Below, piece by piece: positions 44,479-54,539 of a DNA stretch of 64,000 nt (position 1 is the first letter of the stretch; every line of letters begins with the position of its first letter). The DNA comes from Paenibacillus plantarum (GTDB taxonomy: Bacteria; Bacillota; Bacilli; Paenibacillales; NBRC-103111). Position numbers and translations under genes: made by a program. The stretch lies in assembly GCF_013141695.1 (NCBI RefSeq), contig NZ_WHNY01000040.1:1-64000 (forward strand). Direction: 5' to 3'. Under the pieces are notes generated by a model. It was not told the origin of the DNA and searched no databases. It saw only the letters and a program-made list of their open reading frames with translations.

Positions 44479-47400
44479 TTACGACTCCGTCGGATCATCC
44501 CCCGCACGAACCACAAGCTCAATTGTCACAGTTGACCCCGCATAAGAAGCTGTAATACGCACAGTGCCTTGCCCTATGGCTTCAACCGTTCCATCCGTGC
44601 CAACACCTGCAACTTCAGGTTGGTCACTTTCGAAAGTAACCCCTGTAATTGGCTCGATCAGTTCTCCAGTGTCATCCATCGCCTTCACTGTAGCAATCGT
44701 TGTCTCACCAACCACCATATCTGCTACCCCACTCATGATGAGTCCAACAATCGGTTGAGCGGAATCATCGGTTTTAGAGAATGTCATACTGCCGTTCCTC
44801 GAAATAAGTCCTAAGTAACCTGGCTTGCGAATGGCTTCCGGAGCTGTATCCAAATAATTGAACACTTCTGCGCCATCCACTTTCAGAATAATGCGGACCC
44901 CATTCTCCTCGTTGAAAGTCCCGAGCTGAAGATGGCGCTCCTGATTGAAAGGAAGTATCGTCGTATTCGGGATCGCAGGCCCTGCTAAGCTTGTATAATT
45001 AGCGATCGTGCCGTAGATCACCGTTCTTTGTCCCTTATTGTATCGCTGAAGCTCAATGCCTGATTCCGAAACAACCATCAGGTAATTGTCTTCATCTCCA
45101 TGACTATAACCAAGGGTATTACTTTGCTTTCCGAAGAGAAGGGCATACCAGCTTGTCGTGGCATTGATTTTTAGATTGAAATCGATAAACTCGTTCATGA
45201 AAGTACGTCCTTGATACACGGCGTGACCACTATTAGGTGTTGTAATTGTGATACTGTCAGTATCACTAGACACGTTATTCAAAGCAGTCGGGTACACATA
45301 CCAGCCCTCTATATCGTTGATTTCTTTGCGCAACTTGTAATTATCCGTGGTTGTATGATTCCACACCCTCACATGATAATAACCTTCTCGCTGCTGTCCT
45401 AAAAAATCTCCCTTCAGTAAGAGAATCGCCGAACCCGCTTGAAGCGTTGTTAGCGTGCCATCACTGCTCACTGTAGCAACTTCAGGTGTTAATGAAGTAA
45501 ATGACACGTGATCTAGCTCTGTACGATTACCGAATGACGTGTTCCCGTACGCATGAAGCTCGGTTGTCGTCCCTTGCTCGACATGGAGAATATTGCCCGT
45601 TGTGTCTGTCAGTCGGATATCCGTTAAGACATCACCGACATAAATATCCGCTTCAAGCTCACGCATAACCGTACCATTCACGATATAGATAACAACTTGG
45701 GTACTACCTGAAGAAATGCCTGTAACATGCCCTTGTGCATCCACTGTAGCAATGTTGGGATTCTTGGTTTCGTAATACAACTGACTGCCTTCCAAACTAA
45801 GCTGCTGATCTTTCCCGTTTTGCGCATTTACGCTCACCGTACTTGTGGAGCCAACATTGAGACTTAGATGCTCTGTCGACCAACGGCTGACAATACCTGC
45901 CTGTATATCCTGATAAGCTGGCTCTATCCCCGCTTGTGCAATAATCGCCTTGGCACCTGCTGGCCAGTTAGCGTCAGGAACGACCGTCGTTCCTTCAAAC
46001 GTATTGTTGATCCCGTTATTGACGTAATATGATTCTGTCGTATAGTTATTCACAAAATCTAGATCATGGATTAAATTCGTCCATGCCTGCGCCCACCGCT
46101 TGGAACCATGCCACGGGTTCGATTCCTTCAAATCGATGACATTGTTCTCGTATCGCCAATAAGCAGATGACTGATCCGCATACAATGCGGCACTATCGTC
46201 CATTTGATTGCGGATATAATTGCCGGATACTATGTTCTTATCCTGCGGATTGGCACCATTCGTGCCTAGACTGTAGATGGCTCCGCCATCGCGAATACCT
46301 TTGCCCATAAGATCATATATCATGTTATCTTGAATCTTGATATTTTTGGTAATCGGGTCAAAATCCTTATCCCACCCGTACCCAATATGCGTTCCACTAT
46401 ACGGAATGTTGTAAATCTCATTATGGCTAATGTCCATATCAAGCGGAAAACCGGCGGAAATAGCAGATGCCGACTTGAAATCAACGCCGATATCATAAAT
46501 CAGATTGTTAAGGATATCATCATTTTTCATCACCATGCCGTGATCTGTTGGGTTATAATATAGACGATCCTTCGAACTCGGCTGACCTACCGATATCGCA
46601 CTGCCAGAAATATCATAGAAGCGATTCCCTTCGATCAGGCTGTTCTGTACGCCATTTTGCAGGATTAGACCTGTAATTCCTAACTTAGCAAAGTCATTCC
46701 CAATGAAATTAACCGTATTGGCAAGCTCTACTTCGATAGCCGCATCTGGAAGCTCATCTGACGTTCCCGCATAACGCAAATAGTTATTCTGGGCATCCGA
46801 ATGTCCCTTATCTGTGCTCGGTCTCATCCAAGTCGTATACATAAATTGCAGGCCTTCAAACTGAAGATTGCGCACCGGTTGATCCACTGATTGCCCAATG
46901 ACCGCTACTAATTGTTCCAAAATAGGCGCTATGGCTTCAGCCGTAGTTAAATCCTCCCAAGCTCTCGGCTTATAATAGAGATAACCGTCCGATGAGTCGA
47001 AGTACCATTCTCCAGCTTCATCCAGTAATTCAAATGCATTCTCATAATACACAGGAACGGTAATAGAAGATAAACCGCGCACCGAAGATGCTGTCCAGCC
47101 TGGATCTTTCATCGTAATCTGCGCTTTGCTGCCACTCACATTCACTGACTCCACTTTCACTCGTGAATTAGACCATAAATCATTGAAAACCATTTCAAGA
47201 TCACTTATCCGATGATAATTAGCAAGGAAAGTATCATCGGACGTGTACCCTGTAGCTGTCTTTTTAGCATTAATCAACCCGCCTGCACTTCTTGCTCGGA
47301 TCGCACGTACCCCATTAATATAAAGCTGTCTCGTTTGAAATTCCGTTCCGACGAATGCCCGAAACACGTGCCGCTCACTGTCAAACTCGTTCCAGCCTGT

Positions 47401-49743
47401 AATCACTTGCCCACCGCTAATGACAGGATGTTCACCTGGATAATTATGATACGTCACAAAGTAGCCATTGCTGCCCGAGTCTGACTCATCAAATCGAAGT
47501 GTATCGCTTAAGGTGTAAGTTCCCCCACGCAAATAAATATTGATATCGCCCTGCATACTGGCATTTAACGCTCTTGCAGTTGTCTGTGCCTTGGTAATCG
47601 TCTTAAAAGGGGATTGCAATGTACCTGGATTCGTATCATTCCCATCCGGCGAGATATACAGTTCGTGTGCGACGGACCTGTTCACAACAGTCACAATTGT
47701 CTGTCCTTGTATCGTACCCTCCTTATTGGTCGCATAAATGCTCGTTGTGCCGGCACCTATCGCAGTCAACTCCCCATAGGTGTCTACCGTTGCTATAGCA
47801 GCGTTCGTTGTTCCCCATATAATTTGCTGCTCAGTTGTATCAGGAGGTGTGAGCGTAGCATCAAGAAATAACCTGGATCCAACGGGGACATCGCCAGGGA
47901 CAGCAGCAACAGAAATCCCGGTAATTGGTACCTCATAGACATGGACAGTCACAGTTACTTGTGGAATATTCTCATAAGGTTGTGCTGAGATGAGTGTCGT
48001 TCCTGGTTGCAGCCCCTGTACAACCCCATTGTTATCCACCGAAGCAACAGTCGGTTCACTGGAGGACCATACAGCGCTCTGTATCGTTGCATTTGCAGGT
48101 GTAAACGTTAGTGGCAGTTGTAGACTATCATCCTTCACCAAATGGATGTCATCTGGACTGATGGATGCGCTCACAGCAGCATGATACGAATACATTTGAA
48201 AGTCATCGAAAAAAGCAGTACCGATACTGTCTTTATAAATCCCCAAATACATCACAGATGGCACGCCACCGATATCATAAGGCTCACGAGACAATTTCTG
48301 ATTTCCATTAATGTAGAAATCGAATATAGCCGCATCCGTGTCCATCATCAGCTTAACCTGGTACCACTCACCACTGGTGAGCGGCTGGATACTTGTCCAA
48401 GCGGTTGCCCCTTGCTTCATATAACTAAATTGCCCTGTGTATATAGCGAATTTCAATGCAGTCCCCCCTGTATCCGCCCCCTTCAGAGAGGGCAAATAAA
48501 TGACGGCATCTGATTGTTCCGCACGAAATTTGTACGTCATGGTTACTTTCGAACTTGCACCTGTGATCGTTTTATCAATACTGTAGGAGGCCGTTGATTT
48601 TCCGTTCTTCTCAATCTTTAACAATTTACCTGGGTAATTTGCTATTTCCCCTATCGTTGCTGCCAATATATAAGGAACTGGTGCCGGACTAACCGCCGCT
48701 GAAGGCGCTGGTACTTTCCACCCCGTAGGCTTCGTTCCCGTTGTTTCCCCATCAAATGAAACGGATAAGAGATCTCCAACTTCCCCGCCAACCGGAGTAA
48801 CAGCACTCACGTTCACAACAACCGTTGCATCCGAAATATTGCCCACTGCTTTGGCAGAAAGGATCGCTGTGCCGGGAGCGACTCCGGTAACGACGCCCGT
48901 CTGCGTGACAGTTGCAATCGCGGTATCACTCGATGACCAAATCAAAGTTTGATTGGTTGCTGTTGGTGGTGTGAAGATCACGTTAAGTGGTTGAATAGCA
49001 CCTACATTTACCTCATACACCGCTTGTGTGACTGCAATGGATTGCACCGGTATAAAAGGATAAATATGAAAGTCATCAAAGTAAGCAGTTCCGATCGTAT
49101 CCTTATAGAGTCCCAAATAAAAGGAAGTTACGGCTCCACTTTCCATCATCGGTTCATTCGTAAGTCGTTTCTCATTGTTAATGAATAAATCAAATGTATC
49201 CACATCTGAATTCAGCAGCAGCTTTACCTCATACCAAGTGGCACTTGAATAAGGTTGAATGGTCGTCCAAGTTGACGCTCCTTTCTTCATATATTGGAAA
49301 TTTCCGCCATTCATCGCGAATTTAGCCATCACATTGCCGCTTTTGGGAGTGGGCAAGTATACGGCTCCTGTCGTTTGTTCAGCTCTCACTTTGTAGGTAA
49401 ACACAGATTGACTGTTCGTATTTACAAATGCTCGCTCTATCAGTAGATTGCCTGTAGATTTGCCGTTCTTCTCGAATTTCAGCAATGGCGTTGAGTAATC
49501 AGCCAGATTCTCGACAGATGCTTTAGCGATATAAGGTACTGGCGCAGAAACATCTGCAGCTGGCGGGTTTCCTGTCCAATTGGCGGGTTTTACACCCAGC
49601 GTACTTGTATCAAAATTTTCGAATAATACATCGTCCGAGCTTGCCATGACGCTAGGTACCGCTGCTGGCAGACAAAGTCCTGCCAGTAATGCGAATACTA
49701 AGAAAGCGCATACAAATCTGGATTTCAGGATGACTCTTCTCAT
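44479..49743 (-). CDS. Large secreted multi-domain beta-helix protein
   Basis: A 1754-residue exported protein. A signal peptide (about 1-35) precedes two homologous jelly-roll modules, each followed by Ig-like Big_2 domains: module 1 about 38-230, Big_2 about 231-316, module 2 about 326-530, Big_2 about 533-690. The central part (about 695-1290) is a right-handed parallel beta-helix opening ELYISPDGNDTNPGTLQSPF, as in GH141 and related glycan-active proteins. Two more Ig-like domains (about 1300-1470), a third jelly-roll module and a final Big_2 follow. No SLH or sortase signal is seen, so it is probably released. Likely acts on an extracellular polysaccharide; enzyme class unproven. GGTGGAG precedes the ATG. 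Confidence 0.8.
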   Translation of the reverse strand: MRRVILKSRFVCAFLVFALLAGLCLPAAVPSVMASSDDVLFENFDTSTLGVKPANWTGNPPAADVSAPVPYIAKASVENLADYSTPLLKFEKNGKSTGNLLIERAFVNTNSQSVFTYKVRAEQTTGAVYLPTPKSGNVMAKFAMNGGNFQYMKKGASTWTTIQPYSSATWYEVKLLLNSDVDTFDLFINNEKRLTNEPMMESGAVTSFYLGLYKDTIGTAYFDDFHIYPFIPVQSIAVTQAVYEVNVGAIQPLNVIFTPPTATNQTLIWSSSDTAIATVTQTGVVTGVAPGTAILSAKAVGNISDATVVVNVSAVTPVGGEVGDLLSVSFDGETTGTKPTGWKVPAPSAAVSPAPVPYILAATIGEIANYPGKLLKIEKNGKSTASYSIDKTITGASSKVTMTYKFRAEQSDAVIYLPSLKGADTGGTALKFAIYTGQFSYMKQGATAWTSIQPLTSGEWYQVKLMMDTDAAIFDFYINGNQKLSREPYDIGGVPSVMYLGIYKDSIGTAFFDDFQMYSYHAAVSASISPDDIHLVKDDSLQLPLTFTPANATIQSAVWSSSEPTVASVDNNGVVQGLQPGTTLISAQPYENIPQVTVTVHVYEVPITGISVAAVPGDVPVGSRLFLDATLTPPDTTEQQIIWGTTNAAIATVDTYGELTAIGAGTTSIYATNKEGTIQGQTIVTVVNRSVAHELYISPDGNDTNPGTLQSPFKTITKAQTTARALNASMQGDINIYLRGGTYTLSDTLRFDESDSGSNGYFVTYHNYPGEHPVISGGQVITGWNEFDSERHVFRAFVGTEFQTRQLYINGVRAIRARSAGGLINAKKTATGYTSDDTFLANYHRISDLEMVFNDLWSNSRVKVESVNVSGSKAQITMKDPGWTASSVRGLSSITVPVYYENAFELLDEAGEWYFDSSDGYLYYKPRAWEDLTTAEAIAPILEQLVAVIGQSVDQPVRNLQFEGLQFMYTTWMRPSTDKGHSDAQNNYLRYAGTSDELPDAAIEVELANTVNFIGNDFAKLGITGLILQNGVQNSLIEGNRFYDISGSAISVGQPSSKDRLYYNPTDHGMVMKNDDILNNLIYDIGVDFKSASAISAGFPLDMDISHNEIYNIPYSGTHIGYGWDKDFDPITKNIKIQDNMIYDLMGKGIRDGGAIYSLGTNGANPQDKNIVSGNYIRNQMDDSAALYADQSSAYWRYENNVIDLKESNPWHGSKRWAQAWTNLIHDLDFVNNYTTESYYVNNGINNTFEGTTVVPDANWPAGAKAIIAQAGIEPAYQDIQAGIVSRWSTEHLSLNVGSTSTVSVNAQNGKDQQLSLEGSQLYYETKNPNIATVDAQGHVTGISSGSTQVVIYIVNGTVMRELEADIYVGDVLTDIRLTDTTGNILHVEQGTTTELHAYGNTSFGNRTELDHVSFTSLTPEVATVSSDGTLTTLQAGSAILLLKGDFLGQQREGYYHVRVWNHTTTDNYKLRKEINDIEGWYVYPTALNNVSSDTDSITITTPNSGHAVYQGRTFMNEFIDFNLKINATTSWYALLFGKQSNTLGYSHGDEDNYLMVVSESGIELQRYNKGQRTVIYGTIANYTSLAGPAIPNTTILPFNQERHLQLGTFNEENGVRIILKVDGAEVFNYLDTAPEAIRKPGYLGLISRNGSMTFSKTDDSAQPIVGLIMSGVADMVVGETTIATVKAMDDTGELIEPITGVTFESDQPEVAGVGTDGTVEAIGQGTVRITASYAGSTVTIELVVRAGDDPTES

Positions 49744-49811
49744 TATTTCTCCACCTTTTCAAGTATAATGTTGTTTCTGGAAGTAAACATAAGACGCAAA
49801 GCCCCCCTTAA

Positions 49812-49835
49812 GCAATATTCAACTTTCCCGTATAT
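49812..49835 (-). promoter_or_regulatory. Shared 24-nt motif, copy 1 (beta-helix gene)
   Basis: Plus-strand reading GCAATATTCA-AC-TTTC-CC-GTATA-T, 69 bp upstream of the start codon. Nineteen of its 24 positions agree in all three copies (49812, 56482, 61576). Flanking CTTAAGC/GCTTAAG arms frame this copy. A TATACT -10 with a poor -35 lies between motif and gene. Confidence 0.65.
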
Positions 49836-49858
49836 CGCTTAAGGAGGCCAACTAGGCT

Positions 49859-51631
49859 CTATTCATGAGGATCTATGTGTAAATGGACCTTTTCCATGCC
49901 TGCAATGCTTAATTGGATCTGTCTGATTTCTGTGAATTTCGTGCGTGGGACTTTGCCATCTGCATAACTAAGATCTTCAATTCGTACTTCTTCCAAGTAA
50001 TCAAGAATGTCATCTTGATGAGTAAGGTGCTCAAGGGAAAGAACGGCCCATCCCGTTTCCAACCTGGTTTGTTGAACAAGACCTGCCTCACCTGTGTGCA
50101 GTACCTGTCTTAACTTAACTCGTTCCGATTCGTGCACAATCTCTACTGTCATTGCCTGTCTCTCCGCAGCATCACTCGTAATTCCATTCAAAGCTGTGAT
50201 CGCAATGGTCATATGTGCATATCTCACCAGTAGCCAATGTCTCGCTTCTACCGTTGTAACGATTTCTTCGATGGCGCCAGCATAGCGATGAATTACCCAC
50301 TCATCAGCAATCTCAGCTACACAGTGATTCACATTCGACATATTGCGAACCGTGAGCAAACAATGTTCAAACTGCGCCGAACGCGTCTGAATGTCGGGAA
50401 AGAACGATTCCTTGAATAACGCCGGTGCTAAATATGACGTTCGGTATGATTCTCCTGGATGTGTGCGAACCTCATCACCCAGATCAACATACCAGCGCAA
50501 GAATGAAACCTGCTCAGCTGTAACACTGAAGCTGACAGGGAAAGATTGCCAACCAAGCCCCCAATCGGGCCACTGATAGCTGCCAGGGATGACGGGAAAG
50601 CGATTAATGCTGCCGAGTCGCGAGCTAGTGCCAATCCAATAGTATGCGGAACTCTTATCGAAAATGGGTTCTTCCCATATCCTGGGAGTTAGTTGAGGGG
50701 TACCCTCTCCCGCCCACTCGGATAACTCGTCTTGAAATAAAAGTAAGCTTAGCAAATGAGTCATCGTTAATTTCTGTGGTTGTAACGCCTCTACGTCCAC
50801 AATGCCCGCAATGGTCCAAATCATATCATCACGTGTGGTTTCACCGCTAAAGTTATAACTGCGGATCGTGGGGACGAATTCTTCGCCATCCTGAAACCTA
50901 AGAAACTGGTAGATGTTCTGGATTCGATTGCGAAGTTGCCCCTCAAGCGGATGCTGCTGTCCTGCTAACACTTTAATCGAAATTTGAAGCGCATTTAAGA
51001 TCACAGACAGATAAACCAAGCTGATATTTTCACCCCAGCCCCAGCCTCTACTTGTCGTATACGCCTCCCACCGTTCAAAGAAACGGATGCCTTCTTCCAA
51101 ATAAACAGGATTATTAAGTAAAGACGAAATCGCTAGGAGCAGCGCCCCATCACTCACGATTTTATTCGGGTAATACAGAATCGGGTTTTCGCATTCCTTA
51201 CGGAACCACTCAGCCGCATGGTGCAACATCTCATGAATAACCGTCCGGTGGCTGGCCGGTATAACATCTGGATGGCACATATACAACATGACAAGCGGTC
51301 TAAGAATGAAGAAAGCGGCATTCGTATCATTCACGTGCTGCTCTTCCTGATACCACCTGAAACCGCCATAGTGCGGATCCGATTTATTTGTCCGTTGCAG
51401 CTTGGAAAGTGATTGAAGAATGTGTAACCCAGCTTGCTCATCCAGTTGTCCCAACAGCATGCCAAATGTATAATATTGCGCGGTTTGCCTGCCTTCATGG
51501 CAATAGCCTAGATGAGCAATTTCTCGCGTATGCCCAGGTTTATTGTATCTAACCATACCGTCTTCCAGAATGACCCCGTTATTTTCGTATAAAAAAGTTT
51601 CATTCATCAATTTGTGTATATTCGATTTCAT
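49859..51631 (-). CDS. Uncharacterised polysaccharide-locus protein
   Basis: A 590-residue protein without signal peptide, not assigned to a family. The first 300 residues look alpha/alpha-toroid-like, with HEGRQTAQYYTFGMLLG, NDTNAAFFILRPLVML and GWGWGENISLVYLSVILNAL; the rest is beta-rich, ending in HLHIDPHE. This combination is common in polysaccharide lyases and glycoside hydrolases. It directly follows the GH105 gene in the operon. ATG at 51631 has GAGAGGTGAGAG upstream; a nearby TTG is an alternative. It is a candidate new carbohydrate-active enzyme, judged from context only. Confidence 0.6.
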   Translation of the reverse strand: MKSNIHKLMNETFLYENNGVILEDGMVRYNKPGHTREIAHLGYCHEGRQTAQYYTFGMLLGQLDEQAGLHILQSLSKLQRTNKSDPHYGGFRWYQEEQHVNDTNAAFFILRPLVMLYMCHPDVIPASHRTVIHEMLHHAAEWFRKECENPILYYPNKIVSDGALLLAISSLLNNPVYLEEGIRFFERWEAYTTSRGWGWGENISLVYLSVILNALQISIKVLAGQQHPLEGQLRNRIQNIYQFLRFQDGEEFVPTIRSYNFSGETTRDDMIWTIAGIVDVEALQPQKLTMTHLLSLLLFQDELSEWAGEGTPQLTPRIWEEPIFDKSSAYYWIGTSSRLGSINRFPVIPGSYQWPDWGLGWQSFPVSFSVTAEQVSFLRWYVDLGDEVRTHPGESYRTSYLAPALFKESFFPDIQTRSAQFEHCLLTVRNMSNVNHCVAEIADEWVIHRYAGAIEEIVTTVEARHWLLVRYAHMTIAITALNGITSDAAERQAMTVEIVHESERVKLRQVLHTGEAGLVQQTRLETGWAVLSLEHLTHQDDILDYLEEVRIEDLSYADGKVPRTKFTEIRQIQLSIAGMEKVHLHIDPHE

Positions 51632-51659
51632 GTTAATCAATTCTCTCACCTCTCCATGT

Positions 51660-52739
51660 CTACGATTGGCTGGATTCAAGCTTAATCCCCTCTGTTATAA
51701 GCATCAGCGTAAGCGCCTGACCATACGTCATCGGACATAACGGGATTTCCCGATAAGCATCCAACGTTAATCCCATCCCCGTCCCATATGAAACTTCGGT
51801 AACGATACCGTTCTCTTTCGTCCTTGCAAGGACGGCCCTTAAAGCAGACTCTCCCATTGTTCTAAATCGCGGAGGTAAATATCCCAATCGAACGGCTTTC
51901 AGAATCCCATACGCGAAGCCTGCCGTAGCCGATGTTTCTATATACGAGTTTGGATCATCCAGAAGTGTATGCCACATCCCATTCTCATGTTGAAGCTTCT
52001 CCAGTGCCTCAACCTGTGATAATAACGCATCCAACAGAAACATCTTCACCCCGCCGTTCAGATCTTGGATGATGTCGAGATAATCGACAATGCCTGCTGT
52101 ATACCAGCAATTGCCACGTGCCCAAAGTGCGTTCGCAAAGTGATGCCGGCCTTCAAACGCCCAACCGTGATACCATAAACCCGTCTTACGATCCGTCAAA
52201 TATTTGATATGCACGAGGAATTGCCGCACGGATTCATCCAAATAATCTTGTCTACCGAGCAAAGTACCCATTCGCGCCAAAAATAATACCGTCATGAACA
52301 ATGTATCGTCCCACAGTTGTTGCTCATTGGCTTGACCAGACACGATATGCTGAAGTCCGTTCTCTTCCGTTCTTGGCATATCCGTCATAATCCACTCGGC
52401 CCACTCCTGGCTGAGCGCTAAGTACGCCGGATTCCCTGTAAGTTCATAGACATATGTCAATGTCAGCATGGGACACATCGTATTGACGTTTTTCTCGGGG
52501 AGACCATCCGCTATGTTACGGTCAAACCATTCAATCAAGAACGCTAAACCATTACCTTCACTAGTCTCCTGATAGTAGCGAAGTAATCCGTACAAACCTA
52601 CTCCCTGAGCCCATTCCCAGGTCCCCATATCAATGATGCTAATGGGACATTCTTCCGCTATTTGGGTTTCATTGCCAAGTGTCTTCATTTGATGAATAAC
52701 ACGACTTGCGACATCTTTTAACGCCATCATTTGTTTCAT
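51660..52739 (-). CDS. GH105-family unsaturated uronyl hydrolase
   Basis: A 359-residue alpha/alpha-barrel enzyme resembling YteR/YesR, cytoplasmic hydrolases that remove delta-4,5-unsaturated galacturonyl or glucuronyl groups from lyase products. Family segments: DMGTWEWAQGVGLYGLLRYYQ, LWDDTLFMTVLFLARMG (with the acid/base aspartate region), WYHGWAF, FANALWARGNCWYTAGIVDYL and ETSATAGFAYGI. GGAGGAG lies 7 nt before the ATG at 52739. The product class shows that the target polysaccharide is a uronate-containing polymer such as rhamnogalacturonan, ulvan or a related glycan. Confidence 0.88.
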   Translation of the reverse strand: MKQMMALKDVASRVIHQMKTLGNETQIAEECPISIIDMGTWEWAQGVGLYGLLRYYQETSEGNGLAFLIEWFDRNIADGLPEKNVNTMCPMLTLTYVYELTGNPAYLALSQEWAEWIMTDMPRTEENGLQHIVSGQANEQQLWDDTLFMTVLFLARMGTLLGRQDYLDESVRQFLVHIKYLTDRKTGLWYHGWAFEGRHHFANALWARGNCWYTAGIVDYLDIIQDLNGGVKMFLLDALLSQVEALEKLQHENGMWHTLLDDPNSYIETSATAGFAYGILKAVRLGYLPPRFRTMGESALRAVLARTKENGIVTEVSYGTGMGLTLDAYREIPLCPMTYGQALTLMLITEGIKLESSQS

Positions 52740-52822
52740 CTCGCTTCTCCTCCACACCGCCTGAAAACACGGAAAGTGCCTCAAAGGAGACACTTTCCTT
52801 ATCCACTTTTCAGGAGATGATC

Positions 52823-54475
52823 TTATTTGATCTCATACAAATCTTTCATCAACAAGGCTGTTTTCTTGTTAGCTTGATACCACTCATCATAGAAAGCATC
52901 GACTTTCGGTCCGCCTGCTTTTTCCCATACAGCCTTCGCTTCTTGAATGAATTGATCCATCGTGTAACTGTTCCCGCTTACGATCACTTTGGTCGCCAAA
53001 TCGACAATCGTTTTATTCGCATTCGTATTAATCGCTACCAAATCCTGCGGGAGAAGCGGTAAAAAATCACGATGCGTCACACCTGGCATTGGGCGGCTCG
53101 GATCGACATACGCGATGCGTCCTTGCTTCAGTACCTCAAGCATGTCTTTCTCAATCGGCGTTGGATTCGCTTTATTTTCAAGACCTGTACAGGAATCCTT
53201 CGCTAACGACGCCAGCATGTTCAAGTCAGCAATGTAGCTCACTTCTTTCTTCGTTTTCTCCGCATCTATTGGCTCTGGGCAGCCGTTCGCTCCTTTTTTG
53301 TACTGTTCGCCTTCAATCCCATTATTCACGGTAGTTTTGAACGCGTCGCTGGACATGAAATCAATTTCTTTCACAATGGCTGCTGGGTCCTTAGCTGCAG
53401 CGTTCACAGCACCAGTGACAGCAATTGGATTATTCAATAACGGACTGAATTGACCGAACTCGCTCTTCGGCAAGGCAATCGAAATAATTTCGGCATCCGG
53501 CACATTTTTCTTCAAAGTCTCATAGTTCTTCGTTGGAAGGGAGCTTCCGATGATCCCCACTTTACCAGCCATCCAATCTTGCGCGGATTTGGCCCCATTT
53601 TTATCTGTCACAAAATCCTTATCCGTATAGCCAGCTTCATAAATCGTTTTCTGATAAGCAATCGCCGCTTTCAAGCTGTCCCAATCATGAACAACCTTGT
53701 CATCCTTCAGATTCCACGGATATTGATCCGTTCCAAAGAGTGTGAAGCCATTGCCAAACATATGGTTCAAAACGATACCTGAAATGAAGCTAAGTCCGAT
53801 ACCTTGCGTATCTTTCTTCCCATTGCCATCTGGGTCATTTTCAGTGAAGGCCTTCGCGACAGCTAACAGCTCTTCCGTTGTCTTCGGTACTTGCAGATTC
53901 AGCTTCTTGAGCCAATCGGCACGAACGAACAAGTAATGATTCGGATCCAAGTTATAAGGGCGGCCTAAGAAGTACATTTTGCCATCTGGCATCGTTGTTG
54001 CCTTTTTCAGAGCAGGATACTTCTCAAGTCTCGCTTTGTACTCTTTACTATATTTATTAATGATGTCATCAAGCGGCATCAATTGCTTCTGGTTATATAA
54101 CTGACCTAAATACGATTTATCGAATTCGAAAATAAGATCTGGTGCTGAACCTGAGGCAAATAATACGTTATATTTCTGCAGTGATTCAAACCGTGGAATC
54201 GGAACGAATTTCACATCTGCGGGTCCTTTTTCGTTCACCCATTTCGTCCAACGATTGTTAATAATTGTCCCCTCTTCTGCTGGGATATTTCCGCGATCAT
54301 AAAGTGAGGCAGTGATGGAACCACGCTTTTCCGGTGTAGCTTGAGTTGCCGCACTTGGACTCGTCGTTGACGTTTTATCATCTTTCGTGCTGCAGCCTAC
54401 GACAACCAGAGCAAGCGCTGTCGCGATCGCTGCTGTTGCCGTTGTATTCCGTTTTGTCCATGTTCTTTGTCTCAT
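52823..54475 (-). CDS. Extracellular solute-binding lipoprotein
   Basis: Sugar-binding component of the ABC transporter, 550 residues, family 1 of the LplA/YtcQ type. The lipobox VVGC (Cys28) anchors it to the outer face of the membrane. The body holds segments common to oligosaccharide binding proteins: FASGSAPDLIFEFDKSYLGQLYNQKQLMPLDDII and NDPDGNGKKDTQGIGLSF (a calcium-site-like loop). Stop codon is followed after 29 nt by the next gene; GGGAGG precedes the ATG. In the operon it follows the two permease genes. Confidence 0.92.
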   Translation of the reverse strand: MRQRTWTKRNTTATAAIATALALVVVGCSTKDDKTSTTSPSAATQATPEKRGSITASLYDRGNIPAEEGTIINNRWTKWVNEKGPADVKFVPIPRFESLQKYNVLFASGSAPDLIFEFDKSYLGQLYNQKQLMPLDDIINKYSKEYKARLEKYPALKKATTMPDGKMYFLGRPYNLDPNHYLFVRADWLKKLNLQVPKTTEELLAVAKAFTENDPDGNGKKDTQGIGLSFISGIVLNHMFGNGFTLFGTDQYPWNLKDDKVVHDWDSLKAAIAYQKTIYEAGYTDKDFVTDKNGAKSAQDWMAGKVGIIGSSLPTKNYETLKKNVPDAEIISIALPKSEFGQFSPLLNNPIAVTGAVNAAAKDPAAIVKEIDFMSSDAFKTTVNNGIEGEQYKKGANGCPEPIDAEKTKKEVSYIADLNMLASLAKDSCTGLENKANPTPIEKDMLEVLKQGRIAYVDPSRPMPGVTHRDFLPLLPQDLVAINTNANKTIVDLATKVIVSGNSYTMDQFIQEAKAVWEKAGGPKVDAFYDEWYQANKKTALLMKDLYEIK

Positions 54476-54539
54476 TGGTGGTGACCTCCCGAATTAGTAT
54501 CGCTGTTTACATTCTAATACGTCTTGTCCATTACTGCCA

